31,414 nucleotides of DNA from UMGS1696 sp964558485 (GCA_964558485.1 CAZLED010000025.1:1-31414); one strand, 5' to 3'; positions 7,306 through 15,396 are shown, counted from the stretch's first letter. Made by a program: numbers and translations. The notes: generated by a model from the sequence alone, not told the origin.

Positions 7306-8514
7306 TTATTTGTTGTTTTCTCTTTCCCAATCGGCAACGAACTGTTCCAGAATGTCCAGTGCCTTGGCGATGTGCTCCACCGAATAGGCGTAGGAGATGC
7401 GCACGAAGCCTTCGCCGCAGTCCCCAAAGGCCGAGCCGGGCACGATAGCCAGCTTGTATTCGTACAGCAGCTTTTCGCAGAAGGCCTCGCTGGTCATGCC
7501 AAATTTCGAAATATTCGGGAACACATAGAACGAACCTTCCGGATTGAAGCAGGTGATGCCCAGTCCGTGGAGCCCATTGACCAGATACCGCCGGCGGCGG
7601 TTGTATTCCTCACGCATCATCTCGATGTCGGCGTCCCCATTGCGCAGGGCTTCCACGGCGGCGAACTGGGACATGGTGGGTGCGCACATGATGGCGTACT
7701 GGTGGATCTTCAGCATTTGCTTGTTCAGCGGAGCCGGTGCCGCCAAGTAGCCCATACGCCAACCGGTCATGGCATAGGTCTTGGAGAAGCCGCTGGCCAC
7801 GATGGTGCGTTCCCACATACCAGGCAGCGAAGCCGGGGACACATGGGTGCGCCCATAGGTCAGCTCGCCGTAGATCTCGTCGGACAGCACCAGAATATTG
7901 GTACCACGCAGCACCTCGGCGATGGGTTCCAGATCCTCTCTTGTCATGATGGCGCCGGTGGGGTTACCGGGAAACGGCAGCACCAGCAGCTTGGTTTTCG
8001 GTGTGATGGCGGCTTTCAATTCCTCGGCGGTAAGCTTGAACTGGTTTTCCTCTTTGGTGGGAATGAACACCGGCACGCCGTGGGCCATTTCGCAGATGGG
8101 TCCGTAGCACACGAAGGACGGCTGGGGCACGATGACCTCGTCACCGGGTTCGATAATGGCACGCATAGCCAGGTCGATGGCCTCAGAACCGCCTACGGTC
8201 ACGGTGATCTCCTTCATCGGTTCATAGGACAGGCCGAAGCGGCGTTCCAGGTAGGCAGCGATCTCTTCCCGCAGGGGAGCCAGGCCGGCGTTGGCGGTGT
8301 AATAGGTCTTCCCTTTTTCCAGGCTTTCCATGGCAGCGGTGCGGATGTGCCAGGGCGTGACGAAGTCGGGTTCGCCCACGGTCAGAGCCGTGACGTCGCT
8401 CATGGTGGTGAGCAGGTCGAAGAATTTCCGGATACCGGAGGGCTTGATCTCCTGCACCTTATGGGACAAGATATTTTCGTAATCTAAGGTATATTTGTTT
8501 TCGCTGGGGGTCAT
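7306..8514 (-). CDS. PLP-dependent aminotransferase, class I/II (AspC/PatA-like)
   Basis: A 402-residue fold-type I aminotransferase. Visible marks are the substrate-loop T-V-G-E-P-D-F, the T-V-G-G-S-E-A-I cofactor loop, P-F-P-G-N-P-T-G-A-I before the PLP-ring aspartate, D-E-I-Y-G-E-L with the conserved Tyr, and the PLP-lysine motif S-G-F-S-K-T-Y-A-M-T-G-W-R-M-G-Y. C-terminal F-V-R-I-S-Y-A supplies the substrate-carboxylate arginine. Such enzymes exchange amino groups between an amino acid and 2-oxoglutarate; the donor cannot be fixed from sequence. The ATG at 8514 follows GAGGG with 8-nt spacing and overlaps the stop of the Lrp-type gene by 4 bp, so regulator and enzyme are co-translated. 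The regulator probably senses an amino acid that the enzyme makes or uses. Confidence 0.9.
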   Translation of the reverse strand: MTPSENKYTLDYENILSHKVQEIKPSGIRKFFDLLTTMSDVTALTVGEPDFVTPWHIRTAAMESLEKGKTYYTANAGLAPLREEIAAYLERRFGLSYEPMKEITVTVGGSEAIDLAMRAIIEPGDEVIVPQPSFVCYGPICEMAHGVPVFIPTKEENQFKLTAEELKAAITPKTKLLVLPFPGNPTGAIMTREDLEPIAEVLRGTNILVLSDEIYGELTYGRTHVSPASLPGMWERTIVASGFSKTYAMTGWRMGYLAAPAPLNKQMLKIHQYAIMCAPTMSQFAAVEALRNGDADIEMMREEYNRRRRYLVNGLHGLGITCFNPEGSFYVFPNISKFGMTSEAFCEKLLYEYKLAIVPGSAFGDCGEGFVRISYAYSVEHIAKALDILEQFVADWERENNK

Positions 8515-8987
8515 ACGATATTCCCTCTTTCGTCCACAGGCATAGCACCGAAGATGAGACCCTTGTCCTTATACCGGCGCAGGACAAAGTGGGTCGAGGT
8601 AGAGGTCACGTCCTCGATGGTGGCAAGCTTTTCTGCCACGAACAGAGCGACCTCACGCATGGTCTTTCCCTCGATCATAACGGCCAGATCAAAGGAGCCG
8701 GACATGAGGTACAGGGATTCTACTTCTGTGTAGTTGTAGATCTTCTGTGCCACATGGTCGTAGCCCCGGTCTCTCTGGGGTGTAATCTTCAGCTCGATCA
8801 GCGCCGAGACTCTCTCAGAGCCCAGCTTCTCCCAGTCGATGATGGTCTTATAGCCCTGGATGACGCCTTCTTTTTCGTAGTTCTCGATCATGGAGCGGAT
8901 GTCGCCCACTTCTTTATCCAGCATCTTCGCCAGCATCTCCGGCGTCAACCGTGGATCATTTTCCAGCAGTGTCAACAGTTCATTCAT
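8511..8987 (-). CDS. Lrp/AsnC-family transcriptional regulator
   Basis: A 158-residue protein of typical length. The N-terminal third is a helix-turn-helix (L-T-P-E-M-L-A-K-M-L-D then a recognition helix) that reads as a somewhat degenerate version. The rest is the RAM/AsnC ligand-binding domain with the conserved G-S-F-D-L-A-V-M-I-E-G strand pattern. Members bind amino acids and form octamers on DNA. The ATG at 8987 is preceded by AGAGGAAG about 11 nt upstream. The gene overlaps the downstream aminotransferase by 4 bp, so it probably controls that unit. The 20-bp tandem repeats at 9050-9109, upstream of its start, are an obvious candidate binding array. Confidence 0.9.
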   Translation of the reverse strand: MNELLTLLENDPRLTPEMLAKMLDKEVGDIRSMIENYEKEGVIQGYKTIIDWEKLGSERVSALIELKITPQRDRGYDHVAQKIYNYTEVESLYLMSGSFDLAVMIEGKTMREVALFVAEKLATIEDVTSTSTHFVLRRYKDKGLIFGAMPVDERGNIV

Positions 8988-9049
8988 TTTTTATACTTCC
9001 TCTTTTTAGGTTTGGGTTTGTTTTTCTCCATATAGTAGAGCGGTCAAAC

Positions 9050-9109
9050 GGACACTTGGCGTAGGCAACGTACACTTGGCGTAGGCAACGTACACTTGAC
9101 GTAGTCAAT
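9050..9109. repeat. Three 20-bp tandem repeats upstream of the Lrp-type gene
   Basis: Units at 9050-9069, 9070-9089 and 9090-9109 share the pattern G-(G/T)-ACACTTG-(G/A)-CGTAG-(G/T)-CAA-(C/T). The first two differ only at their second base, and the third carries a few changes that create the palindrome TTGAC-GTA-GTCAA (9096-9108). A partial fourth unit (GTAC) follows. The period of about two helical turns suits arrayed binding of an oligomeric regulator. The repeats lie 63 bp upstream of the Lrp-type start codon. Confidence 0.8.
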
Positions 9110-9169
9110 GTACGCCGGCCCGTCGGTGTATTTCGTTTGGGTGCAGAGCGGATCATTGGACATATGTGC

Positions 9170-9211
9170 TTCTAACTTCTGACCTCTGACCTCTGCCCTC
9201 TTACTTCTTAC
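9170..9211. repeat. Heptad repeat element H1 at the 3' end of the MutS-like gene
   Basis: Six 7-bp units run without gaps: TTCTAAC, TTCTGAC, CTCTGAC, CTCTGCC, CTCTTAC, TTCTTAC. The stop codon of the minus-strand MutS-like gene (9201-9203) and its last two lysine codons lie inside the array. It belongs to the family described at 20718, 22454, 23447, 25331, 27155 and 30640. Confidence 0.85.
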
Positions 9212-10835
9212 TCTGTACCTTCCCCATAATGTGTTCCAGCGACAGGCCGTACTTTTCGGCGATGTCACGGGCATAGCTCTTGCCGTCCGGCTTGGCACGG
9301 AGGATCTTGAAGCTGCGGCTGCCTTCCTGGATAGCGGCTACCAGGTTGTCGATCTTCACGCCACCCTTGGGCAGGCAGGCTGCATTGATCTCGTCCACGG
9401 AAGCGGCCAGGTCGTGCAGGTGCGTGGAGAAGATGCCACGACAGCCCACCATGGAGAAGCCCTGCAGTACTTCCGATGCGATGTATGCACCTTCATAGGA
9501 GCCGGTGGAGGACAGAGATTCGTCCAGCAGCACCAGGGAATCTTCGGTGACGGTCTCAAAAATGGCACCCAGACGAGAGCATTCTTCTCCCAGTCGACCC
9601 TTGTCGATGGTATCTTCGCTACCTGTGGGGAAGTGGGTATAGATCTCGTCGCAGGGGCTGATGACGCATTCGTCGGCGCACACGGGCAGACCCAGCTGTG
9701 CCATAACGAAAGCGATCCCCACGGCGCAGGTGATGACGGATTTACCGCCACGGTTGGGGCCGGTCAGCACGTAGATCATGCCATCTACGTCAAAGGTGAA
9801 ATCGTTGGGGATCACAGGCCCGTCCAGCTTGGTGGCCACGATGGGATTGCACAAAGCCTTGGCGGTGAACTTCTTTTCAGCCATAGGTGCAATGGTCGGC
9901 GAACACAGGTGACAGCCCTTGGCCTGCAGCTTCTGGAGCAGCTCGGTTGCCTTGGTAACGAACTCGATCTCCGGCATCAGGCGAATGAGGAAGTCGGTGT
10001 TTTCCAGCACATACATCTGGATGACCTTTTTCCATGCCTTGATGGAGGAGCGGAATACGTCTCCGATGGCGGTATTGAAGGCATTGGCAAGTGCCATTTG
10101 CTGGTTGTCGGACTGGCCTTTTTTGAAGGGGATCAGGGGTGCGATGCAGGTCATTTCGTCGGACTTGAAGTCCAGGCGCAGCATTTTGTCCAGCAGCTCA
10201 CCGGACTTGAAATATTCGTTATTCATAGAGAGCACACCGGCTTTTTCGGCCCGGAGCTGTGCATCCAAATTGACGCCGATGGTGATGGACTTGATCTCCC
10301 GGACACGAGAGGTCAGCTCGGTCAGGCGCTGGTTCAGATCCTTGTAGTAGGGGCTGGCGGTAAGGATGTTGATCCGTTCGGCCAGGCGTCGGAAAGCGGT
10401 GCTTTGGAATTTGGGCGCCATAGGCAGCAGTCGTTCCTTCAGCAGCTCCAGCAGCGAGGTGTACAGCTCTACTTCTGTAATGCTGTAGAGATAGGCTTCG
10501 GTAGAGGCAGCGGAGTCGGCTCCCATGCGGCGCAGCTCGGTGATATCGTTGAGGAAGGGGATCATTTTGAGGAGCACCTGGGTGAGCTCCGGATTGGCGA
10601 TCAGGTCAGCGAAGGTGCTTTGGCGATAGAGGATGACCTCGGGGTCAGCGGTATAGAAGGAGCCGAAGTCGCAGCTTTTGAGGTCCATGAGGTAATAGAG
10701 CTCCAGCTGTTCGGCGGTGGTCTGGCTCATGCGAGCGATCTCCTCACCGGCAGCGTGTCGGCGCAGGCTATCCGCATCGGGATAGAGCAGACTGATGTCC
10801 GAGGTATCGATAAGAGGTGCTGTATGTTCAGACAT
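9201..10835 (-). CDS. MutS-family ATPase lacking mismatch-recognition and Smr domains
   Basis: A 544-residue protein. The N-terminal two thirds are helical and match the MutS core and lever region in pattern only. The C-terminal domain V has Walker A G-P-N-R-G-G-K-S near residue 357 (MutS usually has M where R stands), Walker B L-V-L-L-D-E-S-L-S-S-T, and the F-S-T-H-L-H-D-L switch histidine. No N-terminal mismatch-reading domain and no Smr nuclease domain are present, so it is neither MutS1 nor a complete MutS2. Related short MutS-like proteins are common in Clostridia with no settled role. The start follows AAAGGAC on the minus strand. It has its own promoter and ends inside heptad element H1. 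Confidence 0.8.
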   Translation of the reverse strand: MSEHTAPLIDTSDISLLYPDADSLRRHAAGEEIARMSQTTAEQLELYYLMDLKSCDFGSFYTADPEVILYRQSTFADLIANPELTQVLLKMIPFLNDITELRRMGADSAASTEAYLYSITEVELYTSLLELLKERLLPMAPKFQSTAFRRLAERINILTASPYYKDLNQRLTELTSRVREIKSITIGVNLDAQLRAEKAGVLSMNNEYFKSGELLDKMLRLDFKSDEMTCIAPLIPFKKGQSDNQQMALANAFNTAIGDVFRSSIKAWKKVIQMYVLENTDFLIRLMPEIEFVTKATELLQKLQAKGCHLCSPTIAPMAEKKFTAKALCNPIVATKLDGPVIPNDFTFDVDGMIYVLTGPNRGGKSVITCAVGIAFVMAQLGLPVCADECVISPCDEIYTHFPTGSEDTIDKGRLGEECSRLGAIFETVTEDSLVLLDESLSSTGSYEGAYIASEVLQGFSMVGCRGIFSTHLHDLAASVDEINAACLPKGGVKIDNLVAAIQEGSRSFKILRAKPDGKSYARDIAEKYGLSLEHIMGKVQSKK

Positions 10836-10876
10836 TTTCTATATTGTCCTTTCCATCATAAATCCGTATTCGTACT

Positions 10877-10905
10877 ATTATACCGCATCTTCGTCCATTA
10901 TGCAA
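10877..10905 (-). promoter_or_regulatory. Promoter of the MutS-like gene
   Basis: On the minus strand: TTGCAT (complement of 10900-10905), 17-bp spacer, TATAAT (complement of 10877-10882), about 40 bp before the start codon. It lies just outside the left end of palindromic element A. Confidence 0.8.
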
Positions 10906-10926
10906 GTAGGAAATTATGAATTCTTT

Positions 10927-11838
10927 GGGGTAAGGGAGTGTGACTTCCTTGCTGCGGGACCCACGTGGGTTTCATTTCGCATGGTGCGCACGTTACGTGG
11001 TTTTTGTTCTCAACTGGCGTTGGGCTGGGCTTCAATTTCTTTTTCCGATTGCTATCGGAAGGAACGCCCTACGCGGGCAGCGTGAGAGGGTAGGGAAGGG
11101 GAGATTAAACTTCCTCGGCAGTTTATCCCCGCAACTTCGCTATAGCGAGGTTGGCCCTTACCCCCTCTGTGAAAAACATGATTCCTTTATTGGTGTCGCT
11201 TTAGAAACGATTTGGTAAAACGAAAGTAGGGCGGGATGACAACTACTTGACTATACTAACGATTTGGTATTCAACATCCCGCCGTCGAACGTATTTGGCC
11301 GTACCATAGGAGAACTGGTATTGTTTAATTTCAAAACTGTCGCATATCATACACTCGCATAGGATGCCAAATTATTTGTCTGGTAATGTTATGTGTCCGA
11401 TACCTATAAGGTACAGTTGAACACGCTTGACGGCGAGATGTTGGACACAAAATCGTTAGCGCAGCTAAGTAGTAGGTCATCCCGCCCTACTTTCGACGTA
11501 CAATCACCATTGTGTAGCGACACCCATGAACATAACCACGTTTTTCCATCCGTCAGCCACTACTCCGACCGTTTTGCGTGAAGCCAAACATATGCCCACA
11601 ATTCACTTCGCACTCACCAGATACTGAACGATTCGCACCCCGTGCCCCTGCGGCAGCGTGATCAAAAAGTGGTAGTTTCGGGCGAACCGATATTTTTTCG
11701 GCGATTCTCCACATTTCCCTTTCACACCGCCTGCGCAAGGCAATCATTCCGATATTGATCGGAAAACAAAAATTGCTGTACGCCCAAACGCAGTTTGAAC
11801 CCAGGAAGGTTAGGTAAAGGGGATCATCCCCTTACCCC
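10927..11838. repeat. Palindromic element A, 912-bp imperfect inverted repeat
   Basis: The whole 10836-11823 gap is occupied by this element; no convincing gene lies in it, and the short ORFs have no ribosome site. The termini are GGGGTAAGGG (10927-10936) and CCCTTACCCC (11829-11838), each followed inward by a small hairpin. Matching arms recur at several depths: a TTTTTCCGAT..TATCGGAA module near 11041-11070 mirrors one near 11745-11765, a GAAAAAC..GGTGTCGCT module near 11171-11206 mirrors 11515-11550, and a strong inner pair lies at 11221-11495. The right end enters the last codons of the transglutaminase gene. It is the longest of three related elements in the window. Confidence 0.85.
11221..11495. 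repeat. Inner long inverted repeat of element A
   Basis: The left arm starting at 11221 and the right arm ending at 11495 are identical in inverted orientation over their outer 20 bases (CGAAAGTAGGGCGGGATGAC). They continue as a clear imperfect match through ACTACTT, CTAACGATTT and CAACATC-CGCCGTC to near 11340 and 11380. A transcript would fold into a hairpin of more than 100 bp. Confidence 0.85.
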
Positions 11839-13365
11839 CAAAAGGCGCCAGAGCGTCAGGATCGCTTGTTCCCGGGTGTAGCCCGTCAGCGGCGAAAACT
11901 TGGATTCCGATACGCCACCCATCACCGCCTTGCCACTTTCGCTTACCAGGGACGACGTATACAATATCCCCATGGCGGCCCATTCGGCGGCTTCTTCCAT
12001 ATCCGAAAAGCTCTTCGGTTCTGCGCCCATTTCGATGCCCAGCACCTGCGCCGCACGCATCAGCATTACCGCCGCTTCCTGCCGGGTGATGTGGGCCTTT
12101 GGATCGAATTTGCCATTCCCACGCCCGTTCACGATCCCCAGTGCGTTGGCCGCTAAGATCGATGTACCGTCCGCTTCCTCTGCAATATCCGTAAACATGG
12201 CCGGATCGATGGTCATACCTCGCTTGGTGAGCAGTGCTTCAACGTCCGCACAATCCTCTTTCACCGTCAGCATGGTCATGAGCAGGGTACAAAAATCGGC
12301 TCTGGTCACTTCGGTCGTGTAACACTTTTGCTGTGACATCGGCAGCAGTCCCTTGCCCAACGCAGCGCGCACCTCGTCCATGGCCCAGGCACTTGGCGTA
12401 TTTTCGGCAGACGCTTGGGAGGGCAGCTCTAAAATCAGGTGGCTCCGGGACAAATATGCCATGGTGCTGTCAAAGTACATCCAGCCGCTGGAAATGCCTT
12501 TGTTCTTCTGCCCGTTTTCGTATCGGTTGGGGCTGTCCCAGGTGGGATCCAGCTGTACCCATCGGCCATCGACCCACGCCGCCACATGGGCATGGTTGGT
12601 CTCCTTGGTACCACCCAGCAGCGCATCGGTGTCGGCGGTGGAAATAAAGCCATCGGAACCGTTGCCGGCGCTCCAGGTGTTCACCAGCATAGCCGGGATC
12701 CCCACAGCACGACACATCTCCGCAAGCAGCGCAGCATAGCCCTGGCACACGGAATAGCCTTGTTCCAGCACAGCCGCTGCCGTCAGAGGCGTATTCCCAT
12801 CGGCACCCACGCCATAGTAGGTGTTTTCCGAAACAAAATGATATAGCTTTTGCAATTTTGCATAGGCGTCGGTGGTGTCGCCTACGATCTCCCAGGCTTT
12901 GGCAGACACAGTCGCATCGATGTCCCCGGTCAGGCAGTCGGCCGGATTGACCCAGGCAGCATCCCAGAAGGACTGGTTGTGGTCGTAGGCAGCGGTGTCC
13001 GTGATGGTCCAGCCGTCTGTGGTCTTGTGGAGAAACACGGTGCGCCACACATAGCTCCAATACAGCTCGTCTCCGCTTCTACGGGTGTAGACCGTGACCT
13101 CTCGATCCTCGTCACCGGTGAGCTTGACGGAATATTGGATAGCCTGCCCACTTTTCACAGGAATATGTTTTTCGTCCGCACCCACATGGATCCACACGTC
13201 GTCCATGGTCGGATGATAGATGGCACCGGACACCGTAAAGGTATCGCCGTCCAGCGCAAAGGTGAGCCCACCGTCAGGCAGATAGGAAGTGGTCAAGGAA
13301 GACGCAGCGGTCGTGGGCATAGCAAGCAGCGTCGCAAGCAGCAGTGCAGATAAGAATCGTTTCAT
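11824..13365 (-). CDS. Secreted transglutaminase-like protein with SLH domains
   Basis: A 513-residue exported protein. It starts with a signal peptide (M-K-R-F-L-S-A-L-L-L-A-T, cleavage near A-A-S). A beta-rich segment follows, then a transglutaminase/protease-like domain (about 165-310) with the triad Cys in V-C-Q-G-Y-A, His in N-H-A-H-V-A-A-W and Asp in L-D-P-T-W-D. The C-terminal 170 residues are three S-layer-homology modules (one with G-R-G-N-G-K-F-D-P and I-T-R-Q-E-A), which anchor proteins to secondary wall polymers. It probably processes or cross-links surface proteins or wall. Start 13365 is chosen for the signal peptide and the GAGGA upstream; a longer frame runs into element B and is rejected. 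The last codons and the TGA come from the end of element A. Confidence 0.88.
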   Translation of the reverse strand: MKRFLSALLLATLLAMPTTAASSLTTSYLPDGGLTFALDGDTFTVSGAIYHPTMDDVWIHVGADEKHIPVKSGQAIQYSVKLTGDEDREVTVYTRRSGDELYWSYVWRTVFLHKTTDGWTITDTAAYDHNQSFWDAAWVNPADCLTGDIDATVSAKAWEIVGDTTDAYAKLQKLYHFVSENTYYGVGADGNTPLTAAAVLEQGYSVCQGYAALLAEMCRAVGIPAMLVNTWSAGNGSDGFISTADTDALLGGTKETNHAHVAAWVDGRWVQLDPTWDSPNRYENGQKNKGISSGWMYFDSTMAYLSRSHLILELPSQASAENTPSAWAMDEVRAALGKGLLPMSQQKCYTTEVTRADFCTLLMTMLTVKEDCADVEALLTKRGMTIDPAMFTDIAEEADGTSILAANALGIVNGRGNGKFDPKAHITRQEAAVMLMRAAQVLGIEMGAEPKSFSDMEEAAEWAAMGILYTSSLVSESGKAVMGGVSESKFSPLTGYTREQAILTLWRLLGVRG

Positions 13366-13394
13366 AAGGTGGTTCCTCAAGTTTTCGTTTTTTG

Positions 13395-13710
13395 TGGGGT
13401 TTTGCAATGGGGTGGTTCCAAACTGGCATTTAGGCTGCACACCAATGAGATATCCCATTGCCCTTGTTTTTTGTTTTCAACTGACATTGGGCTTGTCTCG
13501 ATTTTCTTTATCCGATCAGTATCGGAAAAATATTGGCAGCGGGATGTCGTCAGCCGATACCAATCGGAAAACAACACGGCAACCAGCCCAACGCAAGTTG
13601 AAGAAAAACCCAAAAACAGGGGAAATGGGAAAATCCCATTGGTGTGCAGCCAACCGCAGTTTGAAACCCACGTGGGTTCCGCAGCAAGGGAGTCACACTC
13701 CCTTGCCCTC
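13395..13710. repeat. Palindromic element B
   Basis: This fills the gap between the transglutaminase start and the FAD oxidoreductase stop. The left arm (about 13417-13498) and right arm (about 13580-13666) are near-perfect inverted copies, sharing GGCTGCACACCAATG, CCCATT, GTTTTT, TTCAACT and TTGGGCT in order. The centre has TCCGATCAGTATCGGA and CCGAT-ACCA-ATCGG hairpins. The right terminus (AAGGGAGTCACACTCCCTT, 13686-13704) matches the left terminus of element A in inverted orientation, including the CCCACGTGGGTTTC box. The left terminal hairpin seems lost. Confidence 0.85.
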
Positions 13711-14943
13711 AAAATGGATGCGCACGTTCGCCTGCTCCAATCCACTTTGCAGCTTGGATATATCGATATCCGTTATATGCTTCCCTTCCTCGATGGCGTG
13801 CGAGGCTGCCAGACCTGCTGCCTGACCGGAAATGATGGCCGGTGGGATCACACGCAGTACATCCCAGGCGTAGCCGTCTCCTGCCGCTGTACGTCCACAG
13901 GTGATCAGGTTCGCCGCCTTGTGGCTCGTCAGTGTCCGGTAGGGGATCTCGTACAGATAGTCCCGGCGGTCAAAATCGCAGATGGCGCCTACCGAATCCG
14001 CAAAGTGCACGTAGGTGTCGCTCTCCTGCAGCACATAGTCTCCGTCGATCCGTCTGGTGGTCCGGAACTGGCACATTCCCGGCAGCGTCACCACATCTCG
14101 GCTCAGTCGATCCTGCTTCTTCAGTTTCTCTAACATTTCCAGCTGGTTGTTGATCAGATACCGGTCTACCTCACCACTGGTGGTGCCGTGGTACACGGGG
14201 ATCTCTGCCGGATGTCCGCCGCCGTACAGGTTCGCACTGCCCCCGGACACACCTGTGACGGCACGCTCGATGTTCCCGGTCTCAACGGCTCGACGACAGC
14301 TATCCAGGGTCACCATGAATCCGTTGTAGGTGTGATAGTTGCCACGCTCCACCGTGGGAATGCCGGCTCGATACACCAGATCGCAGTCCCCGGTGGCGTC
14401 CACAAACATATCGGCTGTGTAATATTCCATGCCGGATTTATTCTCCACCACAACACCAATGACCTTGGTCACACCATTTTCTTCCTCTAAAATAGGATGG
14501 GTGAGAAGCGTATCGAACAGCAAGGTCACGCCTTCCTTGACGCACAGCTCTGTCAGCTGCAGGGCAAAAATTTCTGCCGGATACCGGGTCATGTACCGTG
14601 GTGGATTCTGCCCTTTGGCTGCATATTCGGCCAGCTTTTCCGCCGGGATCTGTCCATCCACAAAATCAGCCGACACGCCGCCGTAGCCATAGGTGATAGA
14701 CAACCGCAAAAGCTCCTCTGCCATACCGAAGATGATCTGCTTTCCACGACCGTCGCACATGGGCACGAACAGATTGATCAGCCCCAGCGTCGCCAGTCCA
14801 CCCAGCTTTTGTGCCTTTTCAATGAGCAGAACGTGCTTCCCATCTCGTGCAGCCTGAACCGCAGCAGCCACACCGGCCACACCACCGCCGGCCACCAAAA
14901 TATCGTAATGTCCCGTTTCGTGTAATTCTTTTTGAAAGATCAT
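13693..14943 (-). CDS. FAD-dependent oxidoreductase (FAD_oxidored family)
   Basis: A 416-residue flavoprotein. The Rossmann dinucleotide motif G-G-G-V-A-G (residues 19-24) ends in the acidic residue of L-I-E-K, followed by L-G-G-L-A-T-L-G. The middle contains F-V-D-A-T-G-D-C-D-L, a conserved FAD-contact strand of this family, and the end has I-T-C-G-R-T-A-A-G-D-G-Y-A-W-D-V-L-R-V, the second FAD-binding strand. No signal peptide or iron-sulfur cysteine cluster is seen. Members are cytoplasmic oxidoreductases of mostly unknown substrate, often near sugar genes. The ATG at 14943 follows AAGGAGAG. It is monocistronic with its own palindrome-bearing promoter. Its last residues (E-G-K-G-V) and TGA are encoded by the end of element B. 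Confidence 0.82.
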   Translation of the reverse strand: MIFQKELHETGHYDILVAGGGVAGVAAAVQAARDGKHVLLIEKAQKLGGLATLGLINLFVPMCDGRGKQIIFGMAEELLRLSITYGYGGVSADFVDGQIPAEKLAEYAAKGQNPPRYMTRYPAEIFALQLTELCVKEGVTLLFDTLLTHPILEEENGVTKVIGVVVENKSGMEYYTADMFVDATGDCDLVYRAGIPTVERGNYHTYNGFMVTLDSCRRAVETGNIERAVTGVSGGSANLYGGGHPAEIPVYHGTTSGEVDRYLINNQLEMLEKLKKQDRLSRDVVTLPGMCQFRTTRRIDGDYVLQESDTYVHFADSVGAICDFDRRDYLYEIPYRTLTSHKAANLITCGRTAAGDGYAWDVLRVIPPAIISGQAAGLAASHAIEEGKHITDIDISKLQSGLEQANVRIHFEGKGV

Positions 14944-14980
14944 ACCTGCGCTCTCCTTTTTGGGGAATGGTTATGGTATC

Positions 14981-15010
14981 ATTATAGCATAGTTCCCCAT
15001 GGGAAATCAA
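14981..15010 (-). promoter_or_regulatory. Promoter and palindromic operator of the FAD oxidoreductase gene
   Basis: On the minus strand: TTGATT (complement of 15005-15010), 18-bp spacer, TATAAT (complement of 14981-14986) with an extended TGC. The palindrome TTCCC-CAT-GGGAA (14993-15005) sits inside the spacer, where a bound repressor would block polymerase. Confidence 0.7.
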
Positions 15011-15124
15011 GAGGGAACGTACATTTTTCTCTGGTGCAGTCGGACGCCATTGCCCCTGTGCAATATCCACAGCCTGTCCCCGGTAAAATTACAAAATTTT
15101 CTGCAAAAATCTTTCGGCAGCCTA

Positions 15125-15153
15125 TTGCAATTTTGGATCGGGTGTGCTATAAT
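15125..15153 (+). promoter_or_regulatory. rpmB promoter
   Basis: TTGCAA (15125-15130), 17-bp spacer, TATAAT (15148-15153) with an extended TGC at 15145-15147. The expected transcript start is about 50 bp before rpmB. Confidence 0.85.
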
Positions 15154-15210
15154 ATTCCATGTTGATTGATTTTAGTATCCGAGAAAACGATAGACGGAGG
15201 TATACTAGCA

Positions 15211-15396
15211 ATGGCTAAGTGCTGTATTTGCGGTAAGGGTGTTACTTTTGGGCACAATGTTTCTCACTCCAACCGGAAGACCAACAGATCCTGGAAGCCC
15301 AACATCCGCAAGGTTAAGGCTGTCGTAGACGGTTCTCATGTAACTGTGAACGTTTGCTCTCGCTGCCTGCGTTCCGGCAAGGTAACCCGCGTATAA
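15211..15396 (+). CDS. rpmB: 50S ribosomal protein bL28
   Basis: A 61-residue ribosomal protein bL28 of the zinc-binding type. C-x-x-C pairs lie near the N-terminus (C-C-I-C-G-K-G) and near the C-terminus (C-S-R-C-L). Between them are the signature G-H-N-V-S-H-S-N-R-K-T-N-R and W-K-P-N-I. It is part of the large subunit near the peptidyl-transferase side. GGAGG (15196-15200) lies 10 nt before the ATG. It is transcribed alone from a strong extended -10 promoter and followed at once by a terminator hairpin. Keeping the cysteine form suggests adequate zinc supply; cysteine-free paralogues in other bacteria replace it under zinc limitation. Confidence 0.96.
   Translation: MAKCCICGKGVTFGHNVSHSNRKTNRSWKPNIRKVKAVVDGSHVTVNVCSRCLRSGKVTRV

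Noticed and set aside
6688..8487. Long plus-strand open frame of 599 codons
   Set aside because: It lies opposite the well-supported minus-strand aminotransferase and envelope genes, has no ribosome site and shows no recognisable domain; it is a composition shadow.
9231..10919. Plus-strand open frame of 562 codons
   Set aside because: It mirrors the MutS-like gene, whose ATPase motifs, start and promoter are clear on the minus strand.
11393..11581. Short open frames inside palindromic element A
   Set aside because: No ribosome site, no domain, and they lie inside the inverted repeat arms.
13366..13458. Extended N-terminus of the transglutaminase-SLH protein
   Set aside because: The extension runs into element B and would bury the signal peptide; the start at 13365 has a ribosome site.
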